Source: JAIBJN01 sp035461525 | GTDB taxonomy: Bacteria; Actinomycetota; Thermoleophilia; Gaiellales; Gaiellaceae | DNA: 39,142 bases | Assembly (NCBI GenBank): GCA_035461525.1 | Contig: DATHVD010000053.1 | Location: 1-39,142 of the forward strand | Direction: 5' to 3' | In this document: piece by piece, positions 27,471 through 35,243 of the stretch | Numbering within the stretch: position 1 is the first letter of the stretch | Layout of the letters: each line of letters opens with the position of its first letter | Program-made: the position numbers and the translations under genes | Notes under the pieces: model-generated | What the model was told of the DNA's origin: nothing | Databases searched by the model: none | The model's input: the letters and a program-made list of their open reading frames with translations, nothing else

Positions 27471-27896
27471 ATGGCCGCGGAGGGCGTCGTCCGGACGTTC
27501 GACCTCTCGCTAGTCACGCCCGAGGGCGCGGCGTTCGAGGGGGAGGCCGAGACGCTCATCGTCCCCGGCGCCGCCGGCGAGATTGGCGTGCTCGCGCGGC
27601 ACGCGCCGCTCGTGGCGATGCTGAAGGCCGGCGAGATCCGCATCAAGACGGAGGGCGAGTGGCAAGCCTTCGCCGCCGGCCCCGGCTTCTTCAAGGTGCA
27701 GCGCGACCGTGCGCTCGTCCTCGTCGACGACGCCGTGCGCGCCGAGGACATCGACGTCGCCGAGGCGCGCCGCGAGGCCCAGGAGGCGCGGGCCCTCCTC
27801 GAGCGCGCGGAGGAGGACGAGGACGTCGACCGCTGGAAGCTCGAGCAGCGCCTCCGCCACGCGGAGAACAAGATCGCCGTCGCCGGCGGCGACTGA
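27471..27896 (+). CDS. atpC: ATP synthase subunit epsilon
   Basis: Epsilon couples the shaft to the c-ring and can inhibit ATP hydrolysis. The 141 residues comprise the N-terminal beta-sandwich (FDLSLVTPEGAAFEGEAETLIVPGAAGEIGVLARHAPLV) and a charged C-terminal helical pair (about 85-141), so the inhibitory domain is present. The ATG lies 3 bases after atpD. It ends the second ATP synthase block; hairpins follow in the intergenic region. Confidence 0.95.
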   Translation: MAAEGVVRTFDLSLVTPEGAAFEGEAETLIVPGAAGEIGVLARHAPLVAMLKAGEIRIKTEGEWQAFAAGPGFFKVQRDRALVLVDDAVRAEDIDVAEARREAQEARALLERAEEDEDVDRWKLEQRLRHAENKIAVAGGD

Positions 27897-27920
27897 GCCC
27901 TCCTTCCGCGAGACCCGGCC

Positions 27921-28013
27921 GCCCCGAGGCCCCGGGGCTTGTGGTTCACACGCACAAGCTCGGGACGTCCGACGATCCGTCGCCCGCCCGCCCCGGAACG
28001 CGGTGGGGCGGGC
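27921..28013 (+). terminator. Cluster of hairpins after atpC
   Basis: Three inverted repeats lie within about 90 bases downstream of atpC: GCCCCG/CGGGGC (27921-27938), GCTTGTG/CACAAGC with a 9-base loop (27937-27959, overlapping the first by two bases), and the strong 9-bp GCCCGCCCC/GGGGCGGGC with a 10-base loop (27986-28013). None is followed by a T tract. They probably end or stabilise the atpDC transcript. Confidence 0.45.
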
Positions 28014-28033
28014 CCGCGTCCCTTGTGCGCGTG

Positions 28034-28070
28034 GAGCACGAGCGGCCTTCGGGCGGCTCGCGTTAAGCCG
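28034..28070 (+). other. Two UUCG/UUC-capped hairpins
   Basis: Within the gap after atpC, GAGCGGCC-TTCG-GGCGGCTC (one mismatch) and a shorter GCC-TTC-GGC stem lie close together, before the candidate promoter at 28093. The sequence shows the pairing; any role (terminator or small RNA) is inference. Confidence 0.35.
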
Positions 28071-28092
28071 GGATTAATCGCCTTCGGCGGAG

Positions 28093-28120
28093 TTGCGCGC
28101 GGTGTGCTTCTCGCTAGCGT
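28093..28120 (+). promoter_or_regulatory. Candidate promoter of the small Cys4 gene
   Basis: TTGCGC and TAGCGT are separated by 16 bases. The predicted start near 28127 would give a leader of about 36 bases that contains a strong AGAGGAGGTGA ribosome-binding sequence at 28143-28153. Confidence 0.4.
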
Positions 28121-28162
28121 GGGACCCGTCAGCAGGCGAGCGAGAGGAGGTGAGAGAGACTG

Positions 28163-28294
28163 ATGGTGTACCGGTTCTTCCTGGCCATGGCCGACCGTTA
28201 CACGGGCAGCGAGTGCCGCCGCTGCGGCGAGCGGCTGCGTGCGAGCGACCCGTTCGGCGTCAGCGAGCGCGTGTGCGGCTCCTGCCGCGCGTAG
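28163..28294 (+). CDS. Small 43-residue double-CxxC protein
   Basis: This short gene fills what would otherwise be a 497-base gap between atpC and metH. It encodes MVYRFFLAMADRYTGSE, then Cys18-x2-Cys21 and Cys38-x2-Cys41, ending CRA. The CxxC pairs, 16 residues apart, form a plausible zinc ribbon, with an aromatic/hydrophobic N-terminus. An in-frame stop at 28151 fixes the start at ATG 28163. AGGAGG lies 12 bases upstream, with a nearer GAGAG. A candidate promoter precedes it and a perfect hairpin begins 3 bases after its stop, so it looks like an independent gene. I do not recognise the family; the function is unknown. Confidence 0.6.
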   Translation: MVYRFFLAMADRYTGSECRRCGERLRASDPFGVSERVCGSCRA

Positions 28295-28296
28295 GG

Positions 28297-28368
28297 CCGA
28301 GCAACGAGAGTTGCTCGGGCGGCGTGCCGCTGCCGCCCGCGGAACAACCTCCCGCCGACTGGCGGGAG
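28297..28368 (+). other. Three consecutive hairpins in the gap before metH
   Basis: The gap before metH contains three strong inverted repeats in a row: CCGAGCAAC-GAGA-GTTGCTCGG (28297-28318), CGGGCGGC/GCCGCCCG with an 8-base loop (28316-28339, competing with the first for three bases), and CTCCCGCC-GACT-GGCGGGAG (28349-28368). The first probably terminates or stabilises the small-gene mRNA. The others may be part of a metH leader. I do not recognise a SAM, SAH or cobalamin riboswitch consensus. Confidence 0.6.
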
Positions 28369-28393
28369 TCGCGGTTAAGGGCACAATGAGCCG

Positions 28394-31300
28394 ATGGCGA
28401 CCACGGCGGCCTCAACCGAGACTGCTCTCCGCGACCTCCTCGCGCAGCGAATCCTCGTCCTGGACGGCGCCTGGGGGACGATGATCCAGCGCCAAGGGCT
28501 CACGCCCTCGGACTACCGCGGCAAGCGCTTCGCCGATCACCCGCGCGACGTCGCCGGCGATCCCGACCTCCTCAATCTGACGCGTCCCGACGTCGTCCTC
28601 GGGATCCACCGCGCGTATCTCGACGCGGGCGCAGACATGACGACGACGAACACGTTCACGGCGACGTCGATCGGCCAGGCGGACTACGGCCTCGAGGACG
28701 CCGTCTACGAGCTCAACCTCGAGGGGGCACGCCTCGCGCGGCAGGCCTGCGACGAGCGCACGGACGGCCGCCGCTTCGTCGCCGGCTCCATGGGACCGCT
28801 GAACCAGACGCTCTCGCTCTCCCCGCGCGTGGACGACCCGGCCTTCCGCGCGGTCACGTTCGACCAGGTGCGGGAGAGCTACGCCGAGCAGGCGCGCGGG
28901 CTCGTGGACGGCGGCGTCGACCTCCTCCTCGTCGAGACCGTCTTCGACACGCTCAACGCGAAAGCCGCGATCATGGCCGTCCGCGACGTCCTCGACGAGA
29001 AGGGCGTCGAGCTGCCGCTCTGGCTCTCCGTCACGATCGTCGATCTCTCCGGCCGGACGCTCTCCGGCCAGACGCTGGAGGCGTTCTGGGCCTCGGTCGA
29101 GCACGCGCGTCCACTGATCGTCGGCGTCAACTGCTCCCTCGGCGCGACCGAGATCCGGCCGCACGTGGAGGAGCTCGCCCGCCTCGCCGACTGCTACACG
29201 AGCGCCCATCCGAACGCGGGCCTCCCCAACGCCTTCGGCGGCTACGACGAGGGTCCGGAGACGACGAGTGCGCTCCTGCGGGAGTTCGCCCAGAGCGGGC
29301 TCGTGAACGTCGTGGGCGGCTGCTGCGGCACGACTCCCGACCACGTGCGCGCGATCGCGGACGCCGTCCGAGGACTCCCGCCGCGCGACGTGCCCGAGCG
29401 CCGGCCGGTGACGCGCTTCAGCGGCCTCGAGCCGTTCACGATCACGCAGGACACGAACTTCGTCGTCGTCGGCGAGCGGACGAACGTCACCGGCTCGGCC
29501 CGCTTCCGCCGCCTGGTCGAGGCGAACGACTTCCAGGGCGCGCTCGACGTCGCCCTCGACCAGGTCCGCGGCGGCGCCAACATCCTCGACGTCAACATGG
29601 ACGCCGACCTCCTCGACTCCGAGGCGACGATCACGACCTTCCTCAACCTCGTCGCCACCGAGCCCGAGGTGGCGCGCCTGCCGCTCATGGTCGACAGCTC
29701 GCGTTGGTCGGTGCTCGAGGCCGGGCTCAAATGCGTCCAGGGCAAGGGGCTCGTCAACTCGCTCAGCCTCAAGGAGGGGGAGGAGGAGTTCCTCGAGCGC
29801 GCGCGGCTCGTCCGCCGCTACGGCGCCGGCGTCGTCGTGATGGCGTTCGACGAGCAGGGGCAGGCCGAGACGGCCGACCGCAAGGTGGAGATCTGCGAGC
29901 GCGCCTACCGGCTCCTGGTGGACGAGGCCGGCTTCCCTCCGGAGGACATCGTCTTCGACCCGAACGTCCTCGCCGTCGCCACGGGGATGGAGGAGCACGC
30001 CGGCTTCGCCAAGAACTTCATCGAGGCGGTGCCGCGCATCAAGGAACGCTGCCCGGGCGTGAAGGTCTCGGGGGGGATCTCGAACCTCTCCTTCTCCTTC
30101 CGCGGCAACGAGGTCGTGCGCGAGGCGATCCACTCGGCGTTCCTCTACCACGCGATCCAGGCGGGGCTGGACATGGGGATCGTCAACGCGGGCCAGCTCG
30201 CCGTCTACGAGGACCTCGCCCCCGACCTGCTCGAGCACGTCGAGGACATCCTCTTCGATCGCCGCCCCGACGCGACCGAGCGCATGGTCGCCTTCGCCGA
30301 GTCGGTGCGCGGAGAGGGGACGAAGCGCGAGCTCGACCTCTCCTGGCGGGAAGCGCCCGTCGAGGAGCGGCTCGCCCATGCGCTCGTGCACGGGATCGTC
30401 GACTTCATCGAGGAGGACACCGAGGAGGCGCGGCGGAAGCTCGACCGCCCGCTCGACGTGATCGAGCGGCCGCTCATGGACGGCATGGCGATCGTCGGCG
30501 ACCTCTTCGGGTCGGGGAAGATGTTCCTGCCGCAGGTGGTGAAGAGCGCCCGGGCGATGAAGCGCGCCGTCGCCTACCTGGAGCCGTTCATGGAGGCGGA
30601 GAAGGCGGCGTCGGGCGGCAACGGACGCGCCCGCGGCAAGGCAGTGCTCGCCACCGTCAAGGGGGACGTCCACGACATCGGCAAGAACATCGTGGGCGTC
30701 GTCCTCGGCTGCAACGGCTACGAGGTCATCGACCTCGGCGTCATGGTTCCGGCCGACCGGATCCTCGACACGGCCGTGGCCGAGGGCTGCGACGTCGTCG
30801 GGCTCTCGGGCCTGATCACGCCGTCCCTCGACGAGATGGTGCACGTCGCCGCCGAGATGGAGCGGCGGGGGCTCGGCCTGCCCCTGCTCATCGGCGGCGC
30901 GACCACGTCGCGGCAGCACACGGCCGTCAAGATCGCGCCGGCGTACGGCCGGCCGACGGTGCACGTGCTCGACGCCTCGCGCGTCGTCGCGGTCGTCTCC
31001 GACCTGCTCGAGCCCGAGCGACGAGCCCGCCTGGACGAGGCCAACCGCGCGGAGCAGGAGCGGCTGCGTGCCCTCCACGCGGAGAAGGAGCGCCGGCCGC
31101 TCCTCCCGCTCGAGCGCGCGCGCGCGAACCGCGAGCAGGTCGAGCACGTCCCGCCCCCCGAGCCCGCATTCCTCGGCACGGCCTCCGTCGAGCCGACGCT
31201 CGCGGAGGTCAGGGAGTACGTCGACTGGCAGTTCTTCTTCCACGCCTGGGAGCTGAAGGGCAAGTTCCCCGCGCTCCTCGACCACCCCGAGAAGGGCGCG

Positions 31301-32032
31301 GCGGCACGCGAGCTCTTCGAGCACGCGAACGAGCTCCTGGACGAGATCGAGGCCGGCTCGCTCCTGCGCCCGCGCGGCGTGCACGGGTTCTGGCGCGCGC
31401 GCGCGGAAGGGGACGACGTCGTCCTCGACGAGGGAACCCGCTTCTGCTTCCTCCGCCAGCAGGGCGAGCACGGGGACGGGCGGCCCAACCGCTGCCTCGC
31501 GGACTACGTCTCGCCGGACGACGACCGCGTCGGCGCCTTCGCCGTCGCCGTCCACGGCGCCGACGAGCTCGCGGCGCGCTTCGACGCCGAGCACGACCCC
31601 TACCGCGCGATCATGGCCAAGGCGCTCGCCGACCGGCTGGCGGAGGCGTTCGCCGAGTTCCTGCACGAGCGGAGCCGCCGGAGCTGGTACGAGACGGGGC
31701 CGCGGCTCGCGGGCGAGGACCTGATCGCCGAGCGCTACCGCGGGATCCGGCCTGCGTTCGGCTACCCGGCCTGCCCCGACCACTCGGAGAAGCGGAAGCT
31801 CTTCGCCCTCCTCGGCGCCCCGGAGGCCGCCGGCGTCGAGCTCACGGAGACGTTCGCGATGTGGCCCGGCGCGGCGGTCAGCGGCCTCTACCTGCACCAT
31901 CCCGCCTCCCGCTACTTCGCGGTCGGCAGGATCGGGCGCGACCAGGTCGCCAACTACGCGGCCCGCAAGGGCGTCGAGCTACGCGAGGCCGAGCGCTGGC
32001 TCTCGCCCAACCTCGCTTACGACCCGCGCTAG
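28394..32032 (+). CDS. metH: Cobalamin-dependent methionine synthase
   Basis: MetH transfers the methyl group of methyltetrahydrofolate to homocysteine through cobalamin. The 1212-residue protein has all four modules: homocysteine domain with zinc ligands Cys247, Cys310 and Cys311 (about 1-320); folate domain starting near FVVVGERTNVTGS (about 350-620); cobalamin domain with DVHDIG at 758-763, His760 being the cobalt ligand (about 640-880); and AdoMet reactivation domain (about 920-1212). It is thus the full-length, self-reactivating form. The ATG follows a hairpin-rich 99-base gap. ahcY, which regenerates homocysteine, lies 5.7 kb downstream. Confidence 0.97.
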   Translation: MATTAASTETALRDLLAQRILVLDGAWGTMIQRQGLTPSDYRGKRFADHPRDVAGDPDLLNLTRPDVVLGIHRAYLDAGADMTTTNTFTATSIGQADYGLEDAVYELNLEGARLARQACDERTDGRRFVAGSMGPLNQTLSLSPRVDDPAFRAVTFDQVRESYAEQARGLVDGGVDLLLVETVFDTLNAKAAIMAVRDVLDEKGVELPLWLSVTIVDLSGRTLSGQTLEAFWASVEHARPLIVGVNCSLGATEIRPHVEELARLADCYTSAHPNAGLPNAFGGYDEGPETTSALLREFAQSGLVNVVGGCCGTTPDHVRAIADAVRGLPPRDVPERRPVTRFSGLEPFTITQDTNFVVVGERTNVTGSARFRRLVEANDFQGALDVALDQVRGGANILDVNMDADLLDSEATITTFLNLVATEPEVARLPLMVDSSRWSVLEAGLKCVQGKGLVNSLSLKEGEEEFLERARLVRRYGAGVVVMAFDEQGQAETADRKVEICERAYRLLVDEAGFPPEDIVFDPNVLAVATGMEEHAGFAKNFIEAVPRIKERCPGVKVSGGISNLSFSFRGNEVVREAIHSAFLYHAIQAGLDMGIVNAGQLAVYEDLAPDLLEHVEDILFDRRPDATERMVAFAESVRGEGTKRELDLSWREAPVEERLAHALVHGIVDFIEEDTEEARRKLDRPLDVIERPLMDGMAIVGDLFGSGKMFLPQVVKSARAMKRAVAYLEPFMEAEKAASGGNGRARGKAVLATVKGDVHDIGKNIVGVVLGCNGYEVIDLGVMVPADRILDTAVAEGCDVVGLSGLITPSLDEMVHVAAEMERRGLGLPLLIGGATTSRQHTAVKIAPAYGRPTVHVLDASRVVAVVSDLLEPERRARLDEANRAEQERLRALHAEKERRPLLPLERARANREQVEHVPPPEPAFLGTASVEPTLAEVREYVDWQFFFHAWELKGKFPALLDHPEKGAAARELFEHANELLDEIEAGSLLRPRGVHGFWRARAEGDDVVLDEGTRFCFLRQQGEHGDGRPNRCLADYVSPDDDRVGAFAVAVHGADELAARFDAEHDPYRAIMAKALADRLAEAFAEFLHERSRRSWYETGPRLAGEDLIAERYRGIRPAFGYPACPDHSEKRKLFALLGAPEAAGVELTETFAMWPGAAVSGLYLHHPASRYFAVGRIGRDQVANYAARKGVELREAERWLSPNLAYDPR

Positions 32033-32051
32033 CCGGGTAGGGACGCTGGCC

Positions 32052-33176
32052 GTGGAGCACCAGTTCGGCAACGGCAGCCTCTACAGCCTCGGCGTCGAGG
32101 AAGAGTTCCAGCTCGTCGGCCGCGAGAGCCACGCGCTCGTCTCGCGCATCGACGAGATCCTCAGCGAGGTCTCCGACGAGGAGGAGCACGAGGGACGCGT
32201 CAAGCCGGAGCTCCTGAAATCGGTCGTCGAGGTGGCGACGAACGTCGCGCGGTCGGTCGGCGAGGCGGTCGAGGACCTGCGCGGGCTGCGTGGCCGACTC
32301 CGGGACGCCGCGGCCGAGCGCGACGCGCTGATCGCCTCCGCCGGCACGCACCCGTTCTCCCGCTACGAGCACCAGGAGGTCTCCGACGAGGAGCGCTACC
32401 AGGAGCTTCTCGCCGACATGCGCTGGGTCGCGGAACGGGAGCTGATCTTCGGGTTGCACGTCCACGTCGGCCTCGACTCGCCCGACAAGGCGATCGCCTG
32501 CGCGAACGCCGCGCGGACGCACCTCCCGGAGCTCCTGGCGATCTCCGCGAACTCGCCCTTCTGGCAATCGCGGCCGACCGGCCTCGCCTCGACGCGGACG
32601 AAGGTCTTCGAGGCTTTCCCGCGCTCGGGCCTGCCGCCCGCGTTCTCGTCCTGGGACGAGTTCGAGCTCCTCGTCGAGCGGGGCGCGAAGACGAACTCGT
32701 TCCCGGACTCGACCTACATCTGGTGGGACCTCCGCCCGCATCCGCGCTTCGGAACGATCGAGGTGCGCATCTGCGACGCCCAGACGCGGCTCGACTCGGT
32801 CGCGTCCCTGGCCGCGCTCTCCCAGAGCCTCGTGGCGACGCTCGCCGAGGAGTACGAGCGCAACGGGCCGCTCTCCGTCCAACCGGTCACGCTCGTGGAC
32901 GAGAACAAGTGGCGCGCGGCACGCGACGGCCTGGACGCGCGCCTGGTCGACCTCGAGCGCGACACCGAGCGGCCGGCCCGCGAGGCGGTCGTCGAGCTGC
33001 TCGAGCGCTGCGCCCCGGCCGCGCGGAAGCTCGGGTGCGCGGACGAGCTCGACGCCGTCGAGGAGATCCTCGCCCGCGGCACCGGCGCGGACGAGCAGCT
33101 CCGCGTGTACGAGGAGACCGAGAGTCTCCTGGCCGTCGCCCAGTGGGTGGCGCAGGAGACCGTGCGCGACGTGTAG
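32052..33176 (+). CDS. YbdK-type carboxylate-amine ligase (GCS2 family)
   Basis: A 374-residue member of the glutamate-cysteine ligase family 2. The N-terminal SLGVEEEFQLV signature, the GLHVHVGL segment and the later TIEVRICDAQT region place it in the YbdK group. YbdK has weak glutamate-cysteine ligase activity in vitro, and the true substrate is often unknown, so a ligase forming an amide from a carboxylate and an amine is the safest call. The start is GTG, 19 bases after metH, suggesting co-transcription. If it makes gamma-glutamylcysteine, it would draw on the same sulfur pathway as metH, but that is inference. Confidence 0.85.
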   Translation: MEHQFGNGSLYSLGVEEEFQLVGRESHALVSRIDEILSEVSDEEEHEGRVKPELLKSVVEVATNVARSVGEAVEDLRGLRGRLRDAAAERDALIASAGTHPFSRYEHQEVSDEERYQELLADMRWVAERELIFGLHVHVGLDSPDKAIACANAARTHLPELLAISANSPFWQSRPTGLASTRTKVFEAFPRSGLPPAFSSWDEFELLVERGAKTNSFPDSTYIWWDLRPHPRFGTIEVRICDAQTRLDSVASLAALSQSLVATLAEEYERNGPLSVQPVTLVDENKWRAARDGLDARLVDLERDTERPAREAVVELLERCAPAARKLGCADELDAVEEILARGTGADEQLRVYEETESLLAVAQWVAQETVRDV

Positions 33177-33205
33177 AACCTCGGTCTGACGGCCGTGCGC
33201 TCGGG

Positions 33206-33237
33206 TATCCTCACCCCATCGCCGAAGGGCGATTTTT
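33206..33237 (+). promoter_or_regulatory. -10 box followed by terminator-like leader hairpin
   Basis: TATCCT (33206-33211) is followed, near the predicted transcription start, by ATCGCC-GAAG-GGCGAT and five Ts (33218-33237), an intrinsic-terminator shape only 4 bases before the LytR-type gene's ATG. The GAAGGG Shine-Dalgarno-like sequence lies inside the hairpin. It may end the metH-ybdK transcript, or attenuate or sequester the downstream start. Confidence 0.55.
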
Positions 33238-33241
33238 CGCT

Positions 33242-35236
33242 ATGCGGACGACGCTGAAGAAAGGCGCTCGCGCCTCGTGGAACGGGAACGGCCGCGTCCC
33301 CCCCGGCGAGCCTCCGGCCGCGCCGCCGCGGCCCGACCCCGGCCCTCCGGAACCTCCGCTCCAGGTCACGGGGCCGCCGCTTCGCATCGCGTCTCCGCCA
33401 CGCCGGCAGCCGCCTTCCGGGTCGCGCTCCCTCTACCGCGTGCGCCGGAACCCGCTCACGCTCCTCGGCAAGATCGTCCTCTGGCTGCTCGTCGCCGTCC
33501 TCGTCGCCGCCGGCGCCCTGGCCGGGGGCGTGAAGCTGTACTTCGACTACAGCGTGGCCGCGATCCGCCCGCACTCGCAGGAGGTGATCGAGGCGCAGGA
33601 GCTCCTCGAGATCCCGGCCGCGGGCCAGCCGGCGACGGCGATCGTGATCGGCTACGACATGCGCGCGGGCGAGGCCGAGAACGGATCCCGCTCCGACACC
33701 GTCATGCTGGTGCGCGCCGACCCCGACCAGGAGGCGATGACGCTGCTCTCCTTCCCGCGCGACCTCATCGTCGACATCCCCGGCTGCCGGAACCAGCCGG
33801 CGTTCCGCGGGCGCATCAACGAGGCGTACACGTACTGTGGGCCGCGCGGCACGCTCGCCACCGTTAAGGACCTGACGGGCATCCCGATCAACTACATGAT
33901 CACGGTCAACTTCCGGGCCTTCCAGAGCATCGTCGACAAGCTCGGCGGCGTGTACCTGGACGTCGACCGCCGCTACTTCAACGACAACGCCGGCGCGGCC
34001 CCGGGACAGACCTACGCGGAGATCGACCTCAGCCCCGGCTACCAGGAGCTCGACGGCCGCCGAGCGCTCGACTTCGTCCGCTACCGGCACACGGACTCCG
34101 ACCTCTACCGGGTGGCGCGCCAGCAGGAGTTCGTCAAGGCGTTCAAGCAGCAGATCTCGGGCTCGTGGACGCTCTTCCAGCTCCCCGGCATCGTCCGGAC
34201 GATCACCGACAACGTCGAGGTCGCGAAGGGCGGCGGCGACGCGCTCGACCCGGACGAGGTGATCAGCTACGCGCGCCTTGCCTACGGCCTTCCGGCCGGG
34301 AACTTCCAGCAGGTCCACCTCGAGCAGCTGAGCGGCTACAACGAGCTCTCCTACTCGGAGGAGGAGCTGCGGCAGGCGATGCAGCGCTTCGTGAACCCCG
34401 ACGTCCAGGCTCCCGAGAAGGCGATCACCGTGGCGACGGGCGGCAAGTCCAAGACCGACCGTGACGCGCCGCCGCCGTCGCAGGTCTCGATCGAGGTCCT
34501 GAACGGGAACGGGATCGCCGGCGCCGCGGACGACGCGGCCTACCTCCTCGGGCAGATCGGCTACCAGACGGCGAACGGCGGCAACGCCGAGCGCTTCGAC
34601 TACTTCCACACCCAGGTGCTGTACGACCCCGCCGTGGCCGGCGCGGCGGCCGCCGCCGACGAGGTCGGCGACCTCTTCGGCGACGCCGAGGTCGAGGAGG
34701 CGCCGGCCGGGACGCAGCTCGCGGCGATGGTGCGCGTCGTCGTCGGCAATACCTTCACCGGTGCCCTCGGCCCGGCCCCGCGGGACACCACTCCCGAGGC
34801 CCAGGCGCCCACCGTCGTCCGCGATCCGGACTCGATCGCCCCGCTCCTGCAGCCGCTCCAGCGGAGGGTCGACTTCCCCGTTCTCGTCCCGACCGTCCGC
34901 GACGAGACGTCGGCGATCTCCACGGAGGAGGGCGTGCGCGCCTACAAGCTCGGCGACCACCGGGCGCTCAGGATTACCTACGTCACCGGCGCGAACGAGT
35001 ACTGGGGAATCCAGCAGACCTCCTGGCTCGACGCGCCCATCCTCAGCGGGCCGACCCTCGAGCGGACGATCGAAGGCCGTGCCTACAAGCTCTACTTCAG
35101 CGGCTCGAAGCTGCACATGGTCGCGTTCGAGCGAAACGGCGCCGTGTACTGGGTCGTCAACACGCTCCTCAACCGCCTCTCGAACGAGACGATGCTGGCG
35201 ATCGCCGCCGGCTTGAAGCCGCCGGGCAGGCAGTAG
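33242..35236 (+). CDS. LytR-CpsA-Psr family protein with LytR_C and extra C-terminal domain
   Basis: A 664-residue membrane-anchored LCP protein; this family transfers undecaprenyl-linked glycopolymers onto peptidoglycan. The order is: Pro-rich cytosolic N-terminus (1-65), one membrane helix (about 76-98), an LCP domain (about 130-330) with the phosphate-binding motifs SDTVMLVRADP, SFPRDLIVDIPG and DFVRYRHTDSDLYRVARQQ, a LytR_C-type segment (VSIEVLNGNGIAGAADDAA, near 415-500), and a further 150-residue C-terminal domain ending VVNTLLNRLSNETMLAIAAGL. The last domain is unusual for LCP proteins. The ATG lies directly after a terminator-like hairpin. Neighbouring sugar genes support a surface-polymer role. 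Confidence 0.9.
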   Translation: MRTTLKKGARASWNGNGRVPPGEPPAAPPRPDPGPPEPPLQVTGPPLRIASPPRRQPPSGSRSLYRVRRNPLTLLGKIVLWLLVAVLVAAGALAGGVKLYFDYSVAAIRPHSQEVIEAQELLEIPAAGQPATAIVIGYDMRAGEAENGSRSDTVMLVRADPDQEAMTLLSFPRDLIVDIPGCRNQPAFRGRINEAYTYCGPRGTLATVKDLTGIPINYMITVNFRAFQSIVDKLGGVYLDVDRRYFNDNAGAAPGQTYAEIDLSPGYQELDGRRALDFVRYRHTDSDLYRVARQQEFVKAFKQQISGSWTLFQLPGIVRTITDNVEVAKGGGDALDPDEVISYARLAYGLPAGNFQQVHLEQLSGYNELSYSEEELRQAMQRFVNPDVQAPEKAITVATGGKSKTDRDAPPPSQVSIEVLNGNGIAGAADDAAYLLGQIGYQTANGGNAERFDYFHTQVLYDPAVAGAAAAADEVGDLFGDAEVEEAPAGTQLAAMVRVVVGNTFTGALGPAPRDTTPEAQAPTVVRDPDSIAPLLQPLQRRVDFPVLVPTVRDETSAISTEEGVRAYKLGDHRALRITYVTGANEYWGIQQTSWLDAPILSGPTLERTIEGRAYKLYFSGSKLHMVAFERNGAVYWVVNTLLNRLSNETMLAIAAGLKPPGRQ

Positions 35237-35243
35237 GGGGACG

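Noticed and set aside
28295..28393. SAM, SAH or cobalamin riboswitch before metH
   Set aside because: Hairpins are present, but I could not find the conserved core sequences of these classes, so only a structured leader is claimed.
28412..31900. A 1162-codon open frame on the - strand opposite metH
   Set aside because: It is a mirror of metH codon structure in GC-rich DNA; its product is Arg/Glu/Val-rich low-complexity sequence with no domain, while metH is complete and unmistakable.
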